Shown piece by piece: positions 47,269 through 59,660 of a stretch of DNA of 64,000 bases (positions within the stretch are counted from its first letter, which is position 1; every line of letters begins with the position of its first letter). The DNA comes from Blastococcus sp. VKM Ac-2987 (lineage in GTDB: Bacteria > Actinomycetota > Actinomycetes > Mycobacteriales > Geodermatophilaceae): NCBI RefSeq assembly GCF_026967805.1, contig NZ_JAPVBG010000001.1:697143-761142 (forward strand). Reading direction: 5' to 3'. Below the pieces are notes generated by a model. That model saw nothing but the letters and a program-made list of their open reading frames with translations, had not been told where the DNA came from and did not search any database. The position numbers were made by a program, and so were the translations under genes.

Positions 47269-47904
47269 TCAGGAGGCGGTGAAGGCCTCGATGATCGACT
47301 GCCAGTGCTCGACGTGCGGGCCGGTGCGCGGGGCGTCGGGCTGCAGCGAGTAGGTGAGCGCCTGGCCTCGCATCGAGGTGAGCAGCACCTGGTAGACCGC
47401 CTCGGCCTGCGGGTGCCGCGCCACCTGCTCGCCGAACACCTCCATCGCCAGCGACCGCAGCTGCACGCCCAGCCGGCGCTCGTGCGGCAGCAGCGCCGCC
47501 CGCAGCTCGGCGTCGGTGCGGGCGGCGCCCCACAGCTCCATCGCCGCGACGAAGAGCTGGCCGTGGAACCGTTCCCAGACCAGCTCGACGCCCAGCCGGA
47601 TGCGGGCGGCGGACTCGGCCGGGAGGTCGGCGGCGGCCTGCCGGACGCTGGCGCTGAACTCCTCGTAGAGGTGGTCGACGGCGGCCAGCACCAGGTCGGA
47701 CTTCGCCGTGAACTGGTGGGTGAGCGCCCCCCGGGAGACCCCGGCCCGGCGCTGCACCTCCTGGGTGGTGGTCCGCGCGTAGCCCAGCTCGACGAGCGAC
47801 TCGACCGTCGCCCGCACCAGCGCGTCGCGGGTGCTCGCGCGGCGCTCGGCCTGGGTCCGGCGCACCGGAGCGGTGGTCACCTGCAACTCCCCGCTCTCGG
47901 CCAT
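47269..47904 (-). CDS. TetR-family regulator, beta-oxidation block
   Basis: This 211-residue protein has an N-terminal TetR HTH (about residues 20-66: RRASTRDALVRATVESLVELGYARTTTQEVQRRAGVSRGALTHQF) and a helical C-terminal domain. It is transcribed in the same direction as, and 67 bp downstream of, the fadB-like gene, but has its own leaderless-type promoter (TACGAT 7 nt before the ATG). Control of the acyl-CoA ligase/dehydrogenase promoter at 52603-52624 is a reasonable inference. Confidence 0.82.
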   Translation of the reverse strand: MAESGELQVTTAPVRRTQAERRASTRDALVRATVESLVELGYARTTTQEVQRRAGVSRGALTHQFTAKSDLVLAAVDHLYEEFSASVRQAAADLPAESAARIRLGVELVWERFHGQLFVAAMELWGAARTDAELRAALLPHERRLGVQLRSLAMEVFGEQVARHPQAEAVYQVLLTSMRGQALTYSLQPDAPRTGPHVEHWQSIIEAFTAS

Positions 47905-47911
47905 GACCGGA

Positions 47912-47917
47912 ATCGTA
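47912..47917 (-). promoter_or_regulatory. -10 box of a probable leaderless promoter (tetR, beta-oxidation)
   Basis: On the minus strand this reads TACGAT and ends 7 nt before the ATG at 47904. Confidence 0.5.
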
Positions 47918-47926
47918 GGAAGGACG

Positions 47927-47961
47927 GCGGGGCGGGGCGCCGCACTTCGGCGCCGCCCCGC
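47927..47961 (-). terminator. Hairpin after the fadB-like gene
   Basis: A GC-only stem (47927-47941 with 47949-47961, one 2-nt bulge) with a 7-nt loop lies 11 bp after the fadB-like stop on the minus strand. Confidence 0.5.
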
Positions 47962-47971
47962 TCCCCCGTGC

Positions 47972-50122
47972 TCAGACCGCGGCCGCCGCGCGCAGGCTCC
48001 CGGCGGGGACGGCCCGCTCCAGGAGCAGCGCCGGCGGGCGGAACCGCTCGCCGTAGCGGTCGGCCAGCTCGTCGGCGCGGGCCACGAACCCGGCGACCCC
48101 GCCCGCGTACTGGTCGACGTACTGCAGGACGCCGCCGTACAGCGCGGGGAAGCCGATGCCCATGATCGAGCCGATGTTGGCGTCCTCGACGGTGCGCAGC
48201 ACCTGCTCCTCGAGGCAGCGCGCCGTCTCGACAGCCATGGCGAACAGCAGCCGCTCCTGGGCGTCGCGGAAGGGCAACGCGTCGCTGGCCGGGAAGAGCT
48301 CGGCCAGCCCGGGCCACACCCGCTTCTCCGGCTGCCAGTCGAAGAAGCCGGCGCCGGCGGGCTTGCCGGTGCGGCCGTGCTCGACCAGCGTCCGCAGCAC
48401 GGCGACGCCCGGGTGGTCGTCGCCGGCGCCGGCCTTCGCCGCCTCGTCCCGGATCTTCAGCGGCAGGGTCAGGGTCACCTCGTCGAGCAGCGTCAGCGGA
48501 CCGGCCGGGAAGCCGGCCTGCAGGGCGGCCCGCTCGATGCTCATCGGGGCGAGCCCCTCGGCCAGCAGCGCCGCACCCTCCATGACGAGGGTGCCGAACA
48601 CCCGGCTGGTGAAGAAGCCGCGGCTGTCGGAGACGACGATCGGCGTCTTGCCGATCTGCCGGACGACGTCGTAGGCGCGGGCGAGCGCGGCGTCCGAGGT
48701 CCGCTCCCCCACGATCAGCTCGACCAGCGGCATCTTGTCCACCGGCGAGAAGAAGTGCATGCCCACCACGTCGGCGGGCCGCGAGACGCCCTCGGCCAGC
48801 CCGGTGATGGGCAGCGTCGAGGTGTTGGACGCCAGCAGCGCACCCGGCGCCGCGTGGGCCTCGGCCTCGCTCAGCACGCGGTGCTTGAGCGCGGTGTCCT
48901 CGAAGACCGCCTCCACGACCACGTCGCAGCCGGCCAGGTCGGCGGCGTCGCCGGTCGGGGTGATCCGGGCCAGGACCGCGTCGGCCTCCTCCTGGCTCAT
49001 CCGGCCGCGGCCCACCTGCTTGCCGACCAGCCCGCCGACGTGCGCCCTGCCCCTCTCCGCGGCCTCGGCGCTCACGTCCTTGAGGACGACGTCGACGCCC
49101 ACCGTGGCGAAGGCGTGCGCGATGCCCGCGCCCATCATCCCGGCGCCGAGCACGCCCACCTTGGCGGCACGGAAGGTCTCCGCGACCTCCGGCCGGGAGC
49201 CGCCGCCGTTGATCCGGTTCAGGTCGAACCACAGCGCCTGGATCAGGTTGGTCGAGATCTGGCCGACGACGAGATCGACGAAGTAGCGCCCCTCGACGGT
49301 GAACGCGGTGTCGACGTCGACCTGGAGGCTCTCCACCGCGGCCGACAGGATCCCGTACGGCGCCGGGTACGGCGCGCCCTTGAGCTGCTTGGTCAGGTTG
49401 GCCGGGAACGCCGGCAGGTTCGCGGCCAGCGACGGCGAGGACGGGGTGCCGCCGGGCACCTTGTAGCCCTTGGTGTCCCACGGCTGCGCGGCGGTCTCGT
49501 TCGCGAGCACCCAGGCGCGGGCCCTGGCCAGCAGCTCGTCGCGGTCGGCGGCCGTCGCGTGCACCAGCCCCAGCGCCAGCGCCTTCTCCGGCCGCACCTG
49601 CCGGCCCTGCAGCAGCAACTCGAGCAGCGCCGTCGTCAGGCCGAGCAGCCGGACCGAGCGGACGATGCCACCGCCGCCGGGCAGCAGGCCCAGGGTCACC
49701 TCGGGGAAGCCGAGCTTGACCTTCGGGTCGTCGAGGACGACGCGGTGGTGGCAGGCGAGGGCGATCTCCAGCCCACCACCGAGTGCGGCGCCGTTGATGG
49801 CGGCCGCGACCGGGATGCCCAGCGTCTCCAGCCGGCGGAGCTGGCTCTTGACCAGCGTCACCTGCGCGAGGACGGCGTCCTTGTCCTCGGGGGTGGCCTG
49901 GATCAGGCTGCCGAGGTTGCCGCCGGCGAAGAAGGTCTTCTTCGCGCTGGTCAGGACGACCCCGCGGATCGAGCTCTTCTCGCGCGCGAGCCGGTCGATC
50001 GTCTCGCCCATCGACCGCACGTACGCGTCGTTCATGGTGTTCGCCGACGAGGAGGGGTCGTCGAGGGTGAGCGTGACGACGCCGTCGGCGTCCTGCCCCC
50101 AGCGGATGGTGCTCTCGGACAT
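47972..50122 (-). CDS. fadB: FadB-type multifunctional enoyl-CoA hydratase / 3-hydroxyacyl-CoA dehydrogenase
   Basis: This 716-residue protein has an N-terminal crotonase domain (about 1-190) with AAINGAALGGGLEIALACHHRV and GFPEVTLGLLPGGGG. The NAD-binding domain begins near residue 318 (VGVLGAGMMGAGIAHAFATVG) and includes LASNTSTLPITGLAEGVSRP and VVGMHFFSPVDKMPLVE. The C-terminal dehydrogenase repeats include GFFTSRVFG. It would carry out hydration and the second oxidation of beta-oxidation, followed by the thiolase encoded 13 bp upstream. Confidence 0.93.
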   Translation of the reverse strand: MSESTIRWGQDADGVVTLTLDDPSSSANTMNDAYVRSMGETIDRLAREKSSIRGVVLTSAKKTFFAGGNLGSLIQATPEDKDAVLAQVTLVKSQLRRLETLGIPVAAAINGAALGGGLEIALACHHRVVLDDPKVKLGFPEVTLGLLPGGGGIVRSVRLLGLTTALLELLLQGRQVRPEKALALGLVHATAADRDELLARARAWVLANETAAQPWDTKGYKVPGGTPSSPSLAANLPAFPANLTKQLKGAPYPAPYGILSAAVESLQVDVDTAFTVEGRYFVDLVVGQISTNLIQALWFDLNRINGGGSRPEVAETFRAAKVGVLGAGMMGAGIAHAFATVGVDVVLKDVSAEAAERGRAHVGGLVGKQVGRGRMSQEEADAVLARITPTGDAADLAGCDVVVEAVFEDTALKHRVLSEAEAHAAPGALLASNTSTLPITGLAEGVSRPADVVGMHFFSPVDKMPLVELIVGERTSDAALARAYDVVRQIGKTPIVVSDSRGFFTSRVFGTLVMEGAALLAEGLAPMSIERAALQAGFPAGPLTLLDEVTLTLPLKIRDEAAKAGAGDDHPGVAVLRTLVEHGRTGKPAGAGFFDWQPEKRVWPGLAELFPASDALPFRDAQERLLFAMAVETARCLEEQVLRTVEDANIGSIMGIGFPALYGGVLQYVDQYAGGVAGFVARADELADRYGERFRPPALLLERAVPAGSLRAAAAV

Positions 50123-50135
50123 GCGTGGGTGCTCC

Positions 50136-51350
<1,215 letters not shown>

Positions 51351-51403
51351 GCTCGTACCTCGGTGGCCATGACTCGTCCTCTCGGGAGCGTGCTGTGGTG
51401 GGG

Positions 51404-52546
<1,143 letters not shown>

Positions 52547-52602
52547 AGGGAACCTCCGGAGGTCTGCGGCCACCCGGCGATCACCGCGCCGGGAACCCGA
52601 AC

Positions 52603-52624
52603 ATACAGACCGCTCGTTCTGTAT
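52603..52624. promoter_or_regulatory. 22-bp palindromic operator candidate, beta-oxidation divergent promoter
   Basis: ATACAGA (52603-52609) and TCTGTAT (52618-52624) are perfect inverted repeats around CCGCTCGT. The element overlaps TATCTT (52622-52627), a possible -10 box for the ligase gene. Its length and symmetry fit a TetR-family operator. Confidence 0.6.
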
Positions 52625-52679
52625 CTTTGTCCGCCACGTCACAGCCGCCGTGGCACCCGTCAGCGTCAGGAGCCCACCC

Positions 52680-54467
<1,788 letters not shown>

Positions 54468-54489
54468 GCCCCGCCCCGCAATCCCGGAG

Positions 54490-54523
54490 AGCCCCCGCCC
54501 GCCTCGTGCGGACGGGGGCTTTT
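54490..54523 (+). terminator. Rho-independent terminator after the acyl-CoA ligase gene
   Basis: The stem pairs 54490-54501 with 54509-54520 (one mismatch) with a 7-nt loop, followed by TTTT. It is the only hairpin in the window with a clear T-run. Confidence 0.85.
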
Positions 54524-54644
54524 CCGGCCGTCCGGGGCACTTTAGGTGCCGTTTCCGGCACGGGTGGGACCGGTGTGACGCGTGCGGCCGACACGTGACC
54601 GGCGGTGGTGGCGCAGCGGGCGGAAGCCTCGGACTCTGGTCGGC

Positions 54645-54887
54645 ATGACCAGCGTCTACGCGTACGGCACGGCTCACGCGGTCGTCATGGTCGGTTCCTT
54701 CGGGGCCGAAGGCCTGGCGCCCCGGCAGATCGGCCCGGCCCACGCGACCATCGGCCGGGTGAGCGGGCAGAGCCGCAAGGCGCTGTGCGGCGCCTACGTC
54801 TCCATCGACGAGCAGCTGCCGTGGCCCCCGGAGGGCTACGAGGAGACCCAGCTCTGCCCGAACTGCGCCACCCTCGCCGCACTCTGA
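54645..54887 (+). CDS. Small Cys-containing protein of unknown function
   Basis: This 80-residue protein starts MTSVYAYGTAHAVVMVGSFG and ends with ALCGAYVSIDEQLPWPPEGYEETQLCPNCATLAAL. The CPNC motif together with the earlier Cys suggests a small metal-binding or redox site. It resembles short hypothetical proteins found in actinobacteria, but I cannot name a family. The ATG at 54645 starts at the conserved-looking part; no strong ribosome site precedes it. Confidence 0.6.
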   Translation: MTSVYAYGTAHAVVMVGSFGAEGLAPRQIGPAHATIGRVSGQSRKALCGAYVSIDEQLPWPPEGYEETQLCPNCATLAAL

Positions 54888-54900
54888 CCCCTCCCCCCCC

Positions 54901-54966
54901 CCAGGCATAGGAAGCTATGCCTACGGATTCGGGCGCCAAACCACAGGCAAAGCCTCCTATGCCTGG
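54901..54966. repeat. AT-richer compound inverted repeat (AGGCATAG units) between convergent genes
   Basis: CCAGGCATAGGA (54901-54912) is the exact reverse complement of TCCTATGCCTGG (54955-54966); the match extends to 15 of 16 bases. Inside the left arm AGGCATAG (54903-54910) and CTATGCCT (54915-54922) form a second hairpin. It lies between two convergent stops and could act as a two-way terminator or be a dispersed palindromic element. Confidence 0.7.
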
Positions 54967-55248
54967 TCAGCCGCCGGCGACCGACGGCAGGACGTGCACC
55001 ACCGCGCCGTCGGGCACCGCCGCCGCCAGCCCGCCCTGCCAGCGGACGTCCTCCCCGTCGACGTAGACGTTCACGAACCGGCGCACCGCGCCCGCCTCGT
55101 CCCGGATCCGGCGGCCGAGCACCGGGTGCGTGGCCGCCAGGGCGTCGAGCACCGCCGCCAACGTGCCGCCGTCGGGCCGGAGATCCAGGTGCCGCGCGCC
55201 CCCGGCCAGGTCGGCCAGGGCACCGGGCAGCACCACCTCGACGCTCAT
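54967..55248 (-). CDS. MoaD/ThiS-like small sulfur-carrier (beta-grasp) protein
   Basis: This 93-residue protein has the ubiquitin-like layout (MSVEVVLPGALADLAGG, then RDEAGAVRRFVNVYVDGEDVRW) and ends in the Gly-Gly pair required for adenylation and thiocarboxylation (LPSVAGG). It would carry sulfur for molybdopterin, thiamine or an amino acid route. No activating enzyme is next to it. It lies 10 bp after a BNR-repeat protein gene on the same strand, a recurrent pairing in bacteria. Confidence 0.83.
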   Translation of the reverse strand: MSVEVVLPGALADLAGGARHLDLRPDGGTLAAVLDALAATHPVLGRRIRDEAGAVRRFVNVYVDGEDVRWQGGLAAAVPDGAVVHVLPSVAGG

Positions 55249-55258
55249 GCCCGCCTGC

Positions 55259-56338
55259 TCACGGCAGCCGCGCGGCCCGGACGACGAGCACGTCGGGCAG
55301 GTGCTCGGCGACGGTGCTGAAGGTGTCGCCCTCGTCGGCGCTGGCGTAGACGCAGCCGTCCCGCGTGCCGACGTAGAGACCGGTCGCCTCGTGGTCGTCG
55401 GTGCAGAACGCGTCCCGCAGCACCGCGGTCCACGAACCGTCGGGCAACCCGGCGCCCACCTCGGTCCAGCTCGCGCCGGCGTCCCGGGTGCGGTGCACGC
55501 GCAGCCGGCCGTCCGGTGGCACCCGCTGCACGTCGGCGACCAGCGGCACCACCCAGGCGGTGCCCGGCGTGGTCGGCGAGGCGGCGATCGGGAAGCCGAA
55601 GTCGACGGGCAGACCCTCGGCGATCGAGGCCCACGAGGCGCCGCCGTCGTCGGTGCGGAAGACGCCGAAGTGGTTCTGCGCGTACATCCGGCGCGGGTCG
55701 CCGGCGTCGGCGGCGACCTTGTGCACGCACTGGCCGTACTCCGGCGGCTCCGGCAGGAACACCGCGCTGATCCCGCGGTTGTGCGGCCGCCACCCGGTCG
55801 CGCCGTCGTCGCTGACGTAGACGCCACCGGTGCTCATGGCGACGGTGACCCGCCGGGTGTCCGGGTCGGGGAGCACGGTGTGCACCGCGCCCCCGCCGGC
55901 GCCGGGCTCCCAGGTGGGCCGGTGCGGGTGGTCCCACAGCCCGCGGACGAGAGAGAAGCTGCAGCCGCCGTCGGTGCTGCGCCACAGCGACTGCGGTTCG
56001 CAGCCGGCCCAGACGACGTCCGGCCGGTCGGCGGTGTCGGGCCGCAGCTGCCACACGCGGCCGAGCGCCGCGCCGGTGTCGGCCGGGAAGCGGATCGCGC
56101 CGGAGTCGGTCTCGTGCCAGCTCCCGCCCAGGTCGTCGGACCAGGTGACGCTCGGCCCCCAGTGGCCGTACTGAACCCCGGCGAGCAGCCGGGGCGCGGC
56201 CCGGCGGTTGTCGATGGACACCGCCGCGACCTCCTGGGCCAGCAGGTGCGGCCCGTCGAGGGTCCAGGTCCGGCGGTCGTCCTCGCTGCGGGCCAGCCAC
56301 AGCCCCTTGCGCGTCCCGATGGCCAGCAGATCGGTCAT
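55259..56338 (-). CDS. BNR/Asp-box beta-propeller protein (sialidase-like fold)
   Basis: This 359-residue protein contains several Asp-box repeats (S-x-D-x-G-x-S/T-W): WSDDLGGSWHE, RSTDGGCSFSL, VSDDGATGWRP, RTDDGGASWAS, RTRDAGASWTE, ASADEGDTFST. These form a six-bladed propeller as in exo-sialidases and YCF48-like proteins. No signal peptide is seen and the catalytic Arg triad of sialidases is not evident, so it is probably not a sialidase. It is followed closely by the MoaD/ThiS-like gene. Confidence 0.82.
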   Translation of the reverse strand: MTDLLAIGTRKGLWLARSEDDRRTWTLDGPHLLAQEVAAVSIDNRRAAPRLLAGVQYGHWGPSVTWSDDLGGSWHETDSGAIRFPADTGAALGRVWQLRPDTADRPDVVWAGCEPQSLWRSTDGGCSFSLVRGLWDHPHRPTWEPGAGGGAVHTVLPDPDTRRVTVAMSTGGVYVSDDGATGWRPHNRGISAVFLPEPPEYGQCVHKVAADAGDPRRMYAQNHFGVFRTDDGGASWASIAEGLPVDFGFPIAASPTTPGTAWVVPLVADVQRVPPDGRLRVHRTRDAGASWTEVGAGLPDGSWTAVLRDAFCTDDHEATGLYVGTRDGCVYASADEGDTFSTVAEHLPDVLVVRAARLP

Positions 56339-56353
56339 TGCACCCCTCCGGTT

Positions 56354-56379
56354 CGGCGGTCTCGAGGGTGAGACCGCCG
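56354..56379 (-). terminator. Hairpin after the membrane coiled-coil gene
   Basis: A 10-bp perfect stem (56354-56363 with 56370-56379) and 6-nt loop lie between the coiled-coil gene stop and the BNR gene start on the minus strand. Confidence 0.5.
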
Positions 56380-56404
56380 GCGGGGCCGGAACTGAGCGGT
56401 GGGC

Positions 56405-56806
56405 TCAGCGGCGGGTGGCGCCGCCCTCGGGGTGGGGGTGCTGGCCGTCGGCGACGACGTCGGGCGCCAGCCGCTCGGCCTCGGCCCGCAGCTGCTCGGC
56501 GGCCGTGCGGTCCTCCGCCGCGCCGGCGGCGCGGCGGCGGGCCTCCTGCTCGACGCGCGCGGCGCGCTCCTGCACCTCGGCCAGCTCCCGGCGGGCGCGG
56601 GCGGCCTGCTCCTCGGCGAGCGCCTGCTCCCGGTCGGCGCGGGCCGCCCGGACCTGCGCCTCCTGCAGGTTCTCCCGTGCCTGCTCGCGGTGCTCCGCCT
56701 CGCGGCGCACGCGCGAGACGCGGTTGCGCTTGGAGTACGCGAACGCCGCGAGGGCGATCAGCACCAGCACCACGACGACGATCAGGACGATCAGCCAGGC
56801 GTCCAC
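56405..56806 (-). CDS. Small membrane protein with cytoplasmic coiled coil
   Basis: This 133-residue protein has one N-terminal membrane segment (WLIVLIVVVVLVLIALAAFAYS), then a long charged Glu/Arg/Ala helix (about residues 35-115) with heptad character, and a short polar tail. Similar single-pass coiled-coil proteins occur widely in actinobacteria without known function. The GTG at 56806 is preceded by GAGGAGGGG. Confidence 0.75.
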   Translation of the reverse strand: MDAWLIVLIVVVVLVLIALAAFAYSKRNRVSRVRREAEHREQARENLQEAQVRAARADREQALAEEQAARARRELAEVQERAARVEQEARRRAAGAAEDRTAAEQLRAEAERLAPDVVADGQHPHPEGGATRR

Positions 56807-56885
56807 GGCAACCCCTCCTCGGTGTAGCGGACGGGTGATGCCCCTGGTCAGGCGGGAGGAAACGCCGTATCGCGGCGGTGCGTCC

Positions 56886-58082
56886 TCACGCCAGGGCGCT
56901 GCCGGCCTGCCAGTCCTCCCAGGAGATCGCCCAGTCGTAGATGGCGCCGTCGGCGGCGGACAGGGTGGGCCCTTCGGAGTTCACGATCTCCACGACGTCA
57001 CCGGGCCGGGAGAAGTCGAAGAACCAGGCGGCGCGGTCGGTCGAGAGGTTGATGCAGCCGTGCGAGACGTTCTCCCGGCCCTGCTCGGCGATCGACCACG
57101 GGGCGGCGTGCACGAACTCGCCGTTGTCGTTCAGCCGGACGGCGTACTCGACCGGCGTGCGGTAGCCGTTCGGGCTGTCCACCGGGGTGCCGTAGGTGCT
57201 GGAGTCCATCACCCGGTTCCGGTTGAGCTCGGTGACCACGTGCGGACCGTTGCGGCTGGGGAAGTCGGGGCCGCCGGCACTCATCGGGAAGGTCTTCACC
57301 AGCTGGTCGCCGTCGTAGACCTCCAGCGTGTGCGCGGCGGCGTCGGCGACCGACACGTGCCGCTCGCCGACGGAGAAGGACACCGAGCGGTCCTTCTCCC
57401 CCCACACGCCCTCGCCGAAGTCGACGCCGTAGAGGTTCGCGTCGAGGGTGACCTCGATGTCCTCCGGCCAGTACGTCGACGGGCGGAAGTGCACCTCGCT
57501 GTCGCTGAACCAGTTCCAGACGCCGTCGGTGGGGGTCGTGCTGGTCACCTGCAGGTGGCTCTCGACGGCGGCCTTGTCGGCCACCGGGTCGTCGAAGTAG
57601 ACCCGGATCGGCATGCCGACGCCGACGGTCTGGCCGTCGAGGGGGCCGATGCCCGGGGTGGAGAGCGTCTGCGGGTCCACCGTGGTGAAGGTCGACGTCG
57701 CCGTCGTCTCCTCCGCGTCCTCGTTCGTGGCGGTGGCCGTCAGGGTGTAGCTCGTGCCGTAGGCCAGCGGCGTCTCCGGCGTCCAGACCTGCGCACCGTC
57801 GTCCGCGGCGGCCGCCGGCTCGTCGGCCACGGCGCCGGGCACGGGGGCACCGGCGCCGTCGGTGACGGTCACCCCGGCCAGCTCCCCGTCGTCCACCGAG
57901 ATCTCCAGCGGGACCACGGGTGAGACGTCGACCGCCCCGTCGGCGACCGCCAGCCCGATCGTCGCCGGCTCGGCGGCGGCCGGGGCCTCCCGGTCACCGG
58001 ACCGGCCGGCGGGCTCCTCCCCGCTGCACCCGGCCAGGAAGACCAGCGCCCCGGTGGCGATCACTGCGGCTGTCCGTCGCAC
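56886..58082 (-). CDS. L,D-transpeptidase lipoprotein (YkuD domain, LdtMt2-like)
   Basis: This 398-residue protein has a lipobox (FLAGCSG), two bacterial immunoglobulin-like domains (about 45-250) and a C-terminal YkuD domain. The catalytic motif is SHGCINLS with Cys343, preceded by the HAAPW histidine. It forms 3-3 crosslinks in peptidoglycan and is the target class of carbapenems in mycobacteria. The GTG at 58082 follows AAGGAG, favoured over 58106. All catalytic residues are present. Confidence 0.94.
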   Translation of the reverse strand: MRRTAAVIATGALVFLAGCSGEEPAGRSGDREAPAAAEPATIGLAVADGAVDVSPVVPLEISVDDGELAGVTVTDGAGAPVPGAVADEPAAAADDGAQVWTPETPLAYGTSYTLTATATNEDAEETTATSTFTTVDPQTLSTPGIGPLDGQTVGVGMPIRVYFDDPVADKAAVESHLQVTSTTPTDGVWNWFSDSEVHFRPSTYWPEDIEVTLDANLYGVDFGEGVWGEKDRSVSFSVGERHVSVADAAAHTLEVYDGDQLVKTFPMSAGGPDFPSRNGPHVVTELNRNRVMDSSTYGTPVDSPNGYRTPVEYAVRLNDNGEFVHAAPWSIAEQGRENVSHGCINLSTDRAAWFFDFSRPGDVVEIVNSEGPTLSAADGAIYDWAISWEDWQAGSALA

Positions 58083-58297
58083 CTGTCCCGACTCCTTTCC
58101 CCCCACCCCGCCCGGACCCGGGCAGGACTATCCCCACCAGTGTCCACGCCGCTACGACACCCGACCGTGCAGTAGGTCACGACCCGCGGGCGGAGCCCTG
58201 GTCCCGGTGGAGGTCACCGCGCGACAGCCCCGGCACGAGGGGGATGCCGTGGCGAAGAGCACGCCACCCCGCCACCGGGAACCGGGGCCGGCGCTGG

Positions 58298-58303
58298 TAT
58301 CGT
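58298..58303 (+). promoter_or_regulatory. -10 box of the tRNA-Lys promoter
   Basis: TATCGT in the string GGTATCGTT, identical to the one before tRNA-His, lies 32 nt before the tRNA. Confidence 0.5.
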
Positions 58304-58335
58304 TCCCTCTCGTTGCCCGGCACGCCGGGCGCACC

Positions 58336-58411
<76 letters not shown>

Positions 58412-58422
58412 CACGATCGATC

Positions 58423-58450
58423 AGCGGCGACGCCTCCGGGCTTCGCCGCT
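58423..58450 (+). terminator. Hairpin after tRNA-Lys
   Basis: AGCGGCGA (58423-58430) pairs with TCGCCGCT (58443-58450) with a 12-nt loop, 11 bp after the tRNA. The remaining stretch to 58647 shows no gene I can support, and no duplicated tRNA 3' end that would mark an integration site. Confidence 0.5.
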
Positions 58451-58647
58451 TCGTCGTTCTCGGGGGCCGTGGCGCGAGGTAAGCGCATTCATCGGCGGGG
58501 CGATTGCAGGCTCGAGTCCGTGGACGTCGGCTTCCTCGATCGACTCCGCCGGCCCCTCACCCGTCGACGAGATCATCCGCCCTGCGGCGATGTCGATCCG
58601 CCCAGCGCATCCGGTAGCTCCCGGACGCAGCGGCGCCGACAGCGCGA

Positions 58648-58680
58648 AGACCCCTCCCGCCGGCAAGGAGGGAGGGGTCT
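58648..58680 (-). terminator. Hairpin after the coiled-coil/secreted-domain gene
   Basis: An 11-bp perfect stem (58648-58658 with 58670-58680) lies just beyond the stop of the minus-strand gene at 58694. Flanking bases extend the stem after a 3-nt bulge. Confidence 0.6.
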
Positions 58681-58693
58681 CCTTCGCGCCCGG

Positions 58694-59308
58694 CTATTGC
58701 TTCACGAACGTCCCGCAGCGGTTGTTCTCGAAGTCCTGCCCCTCGCGCAGGGTCACCGTGGGGAAGCCTCCCTGGACGATGTCGTTCTCGATGATGTCGC
58801 TGCCGTTGGTGCCCGAGGCGTAGATCCCCCAGTAGCAGTCACCCAGAACCGGCTCGGAAGTGCGGTACGTGCCCGGCTCGACATCCACGCCGACGGTCCA
58901 CGTGCCCACGCCGATGGACGTGGCTGCGATCTGCCGTTCCACCTGCGCGACGGCCTGCTCGCGAGCGGCGACCTCGGCGGCCTGTTCGTCGAGGGCCGCG
59001 CGCTGCTGCGCCGCCTCCTCCTGAGCCTCACGAGCACGGCCGTCGGCCTTGCGCGCCGCGTCCGACATGGCGATGACCCGCGCCTCGGCTTCGTCCAGGT
59101 CGCCTTGCAGCGCCTGGTACTCCTCGGAGGTGGTGGGGTCGCTGGTGGCGATCGCAGCACCGACCCCGCCACCGACGAGAAGTCCGACGACGAGCGCCGC
59201 GGCCGGCACGGCCCAAGCCGCCCGCTGCCGTGGCGTGGCCGCCTCGGGGCCCACCTCGAGCGGCACGGCCGGCCCCGTCTCCGCCGCCTGGTGGATGTCC
59301 TGCGTCAT
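58694..59308 (-). CDS. Membrane-anchored coiled-coil protein with a small C-terminal beta domain
   Basis: This 204-residue protein has a cytoplasmic head (1-30), one membrane segment (AWAVPAAALVVGLLVGGGVGAAIA), an Ala/Glu-rich coiled coil (~60-130) and a ~70-residue C-terminal domain. That domain reads GTWTVGVDVEPGTYRT, GDCYWGIYASG, SDIIENDIVQGGFPTVTL and FENNRCGTFVKQ, with a conserved-looking Cys pair. I have seen this last module in other actinobacterial secreted proteins, but it has no assigned function. It lies outside the membrane by topology. Confidence 0.75.
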   Translation of the reverse strand: MTQDIHQAAETGPAVPLEVGPEAATPRQRAAWAVPAAALVVGLLVGGGVGAAIATSDPTTSEEYQALQGDLDEAEARVIAMSDAARKADGRAREAQEEAAQQRAALDEQAAEVAAREQAVAQVERQIAATSIGVGTWTVGVDVEPGTYRTSEPVLGDCYWGIYASGTNGSDIIENDIVQGGFPTVTLREGQDFENNRCGTFVKQ

Positions 59309-59660
59309 GGCTGCCCCCGTTACGGATTGATGGTGAACGGCAACGTAAAGGAACTGCGAACGCCGGAGGGGGTGGCGATGATGCGCGTCACCACAACGGG
59401 TCCCACCCGTTGGCGGCGCCCCTCACCCCGCCCCCGGTTCGCTGCCGACGTCTCGGCCGAGGCGTAGTAGAGGCCGGCAGGCGTGGCGGTCATCTCGGCA
59501 GCCAGAGCACGGGCTGTGCTGGCAGAAGGAGGACAGCAAGGCGGTCCTTCGAGGACGCTGTCGATGCGGGAGGCTTCGAGCGGGCAGGCACGGTCACCCG
59601 GTCAGGTGCTCATACGCGCACAGCACCCGTGCGCGGGCCGGTGAGCGCGAGGCTGGACGC
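59309..59660. other. Intergenic region upstream of a small membrane peptide
   Basis: About 350 bp with no gene I can support. It presumably carries the promoter of the minus-strand gene starting at 59308; a TAACGG and a G-rich tract lie just before that start. Confidence 0.4.

Noticed and set aside
55259-56338. Sialidase call for the BNR-repeat protein
   Set aside because: Asp-boxes are present but the Arg triad, Tyr/Glu pair and export signal of sialidases are not evident.
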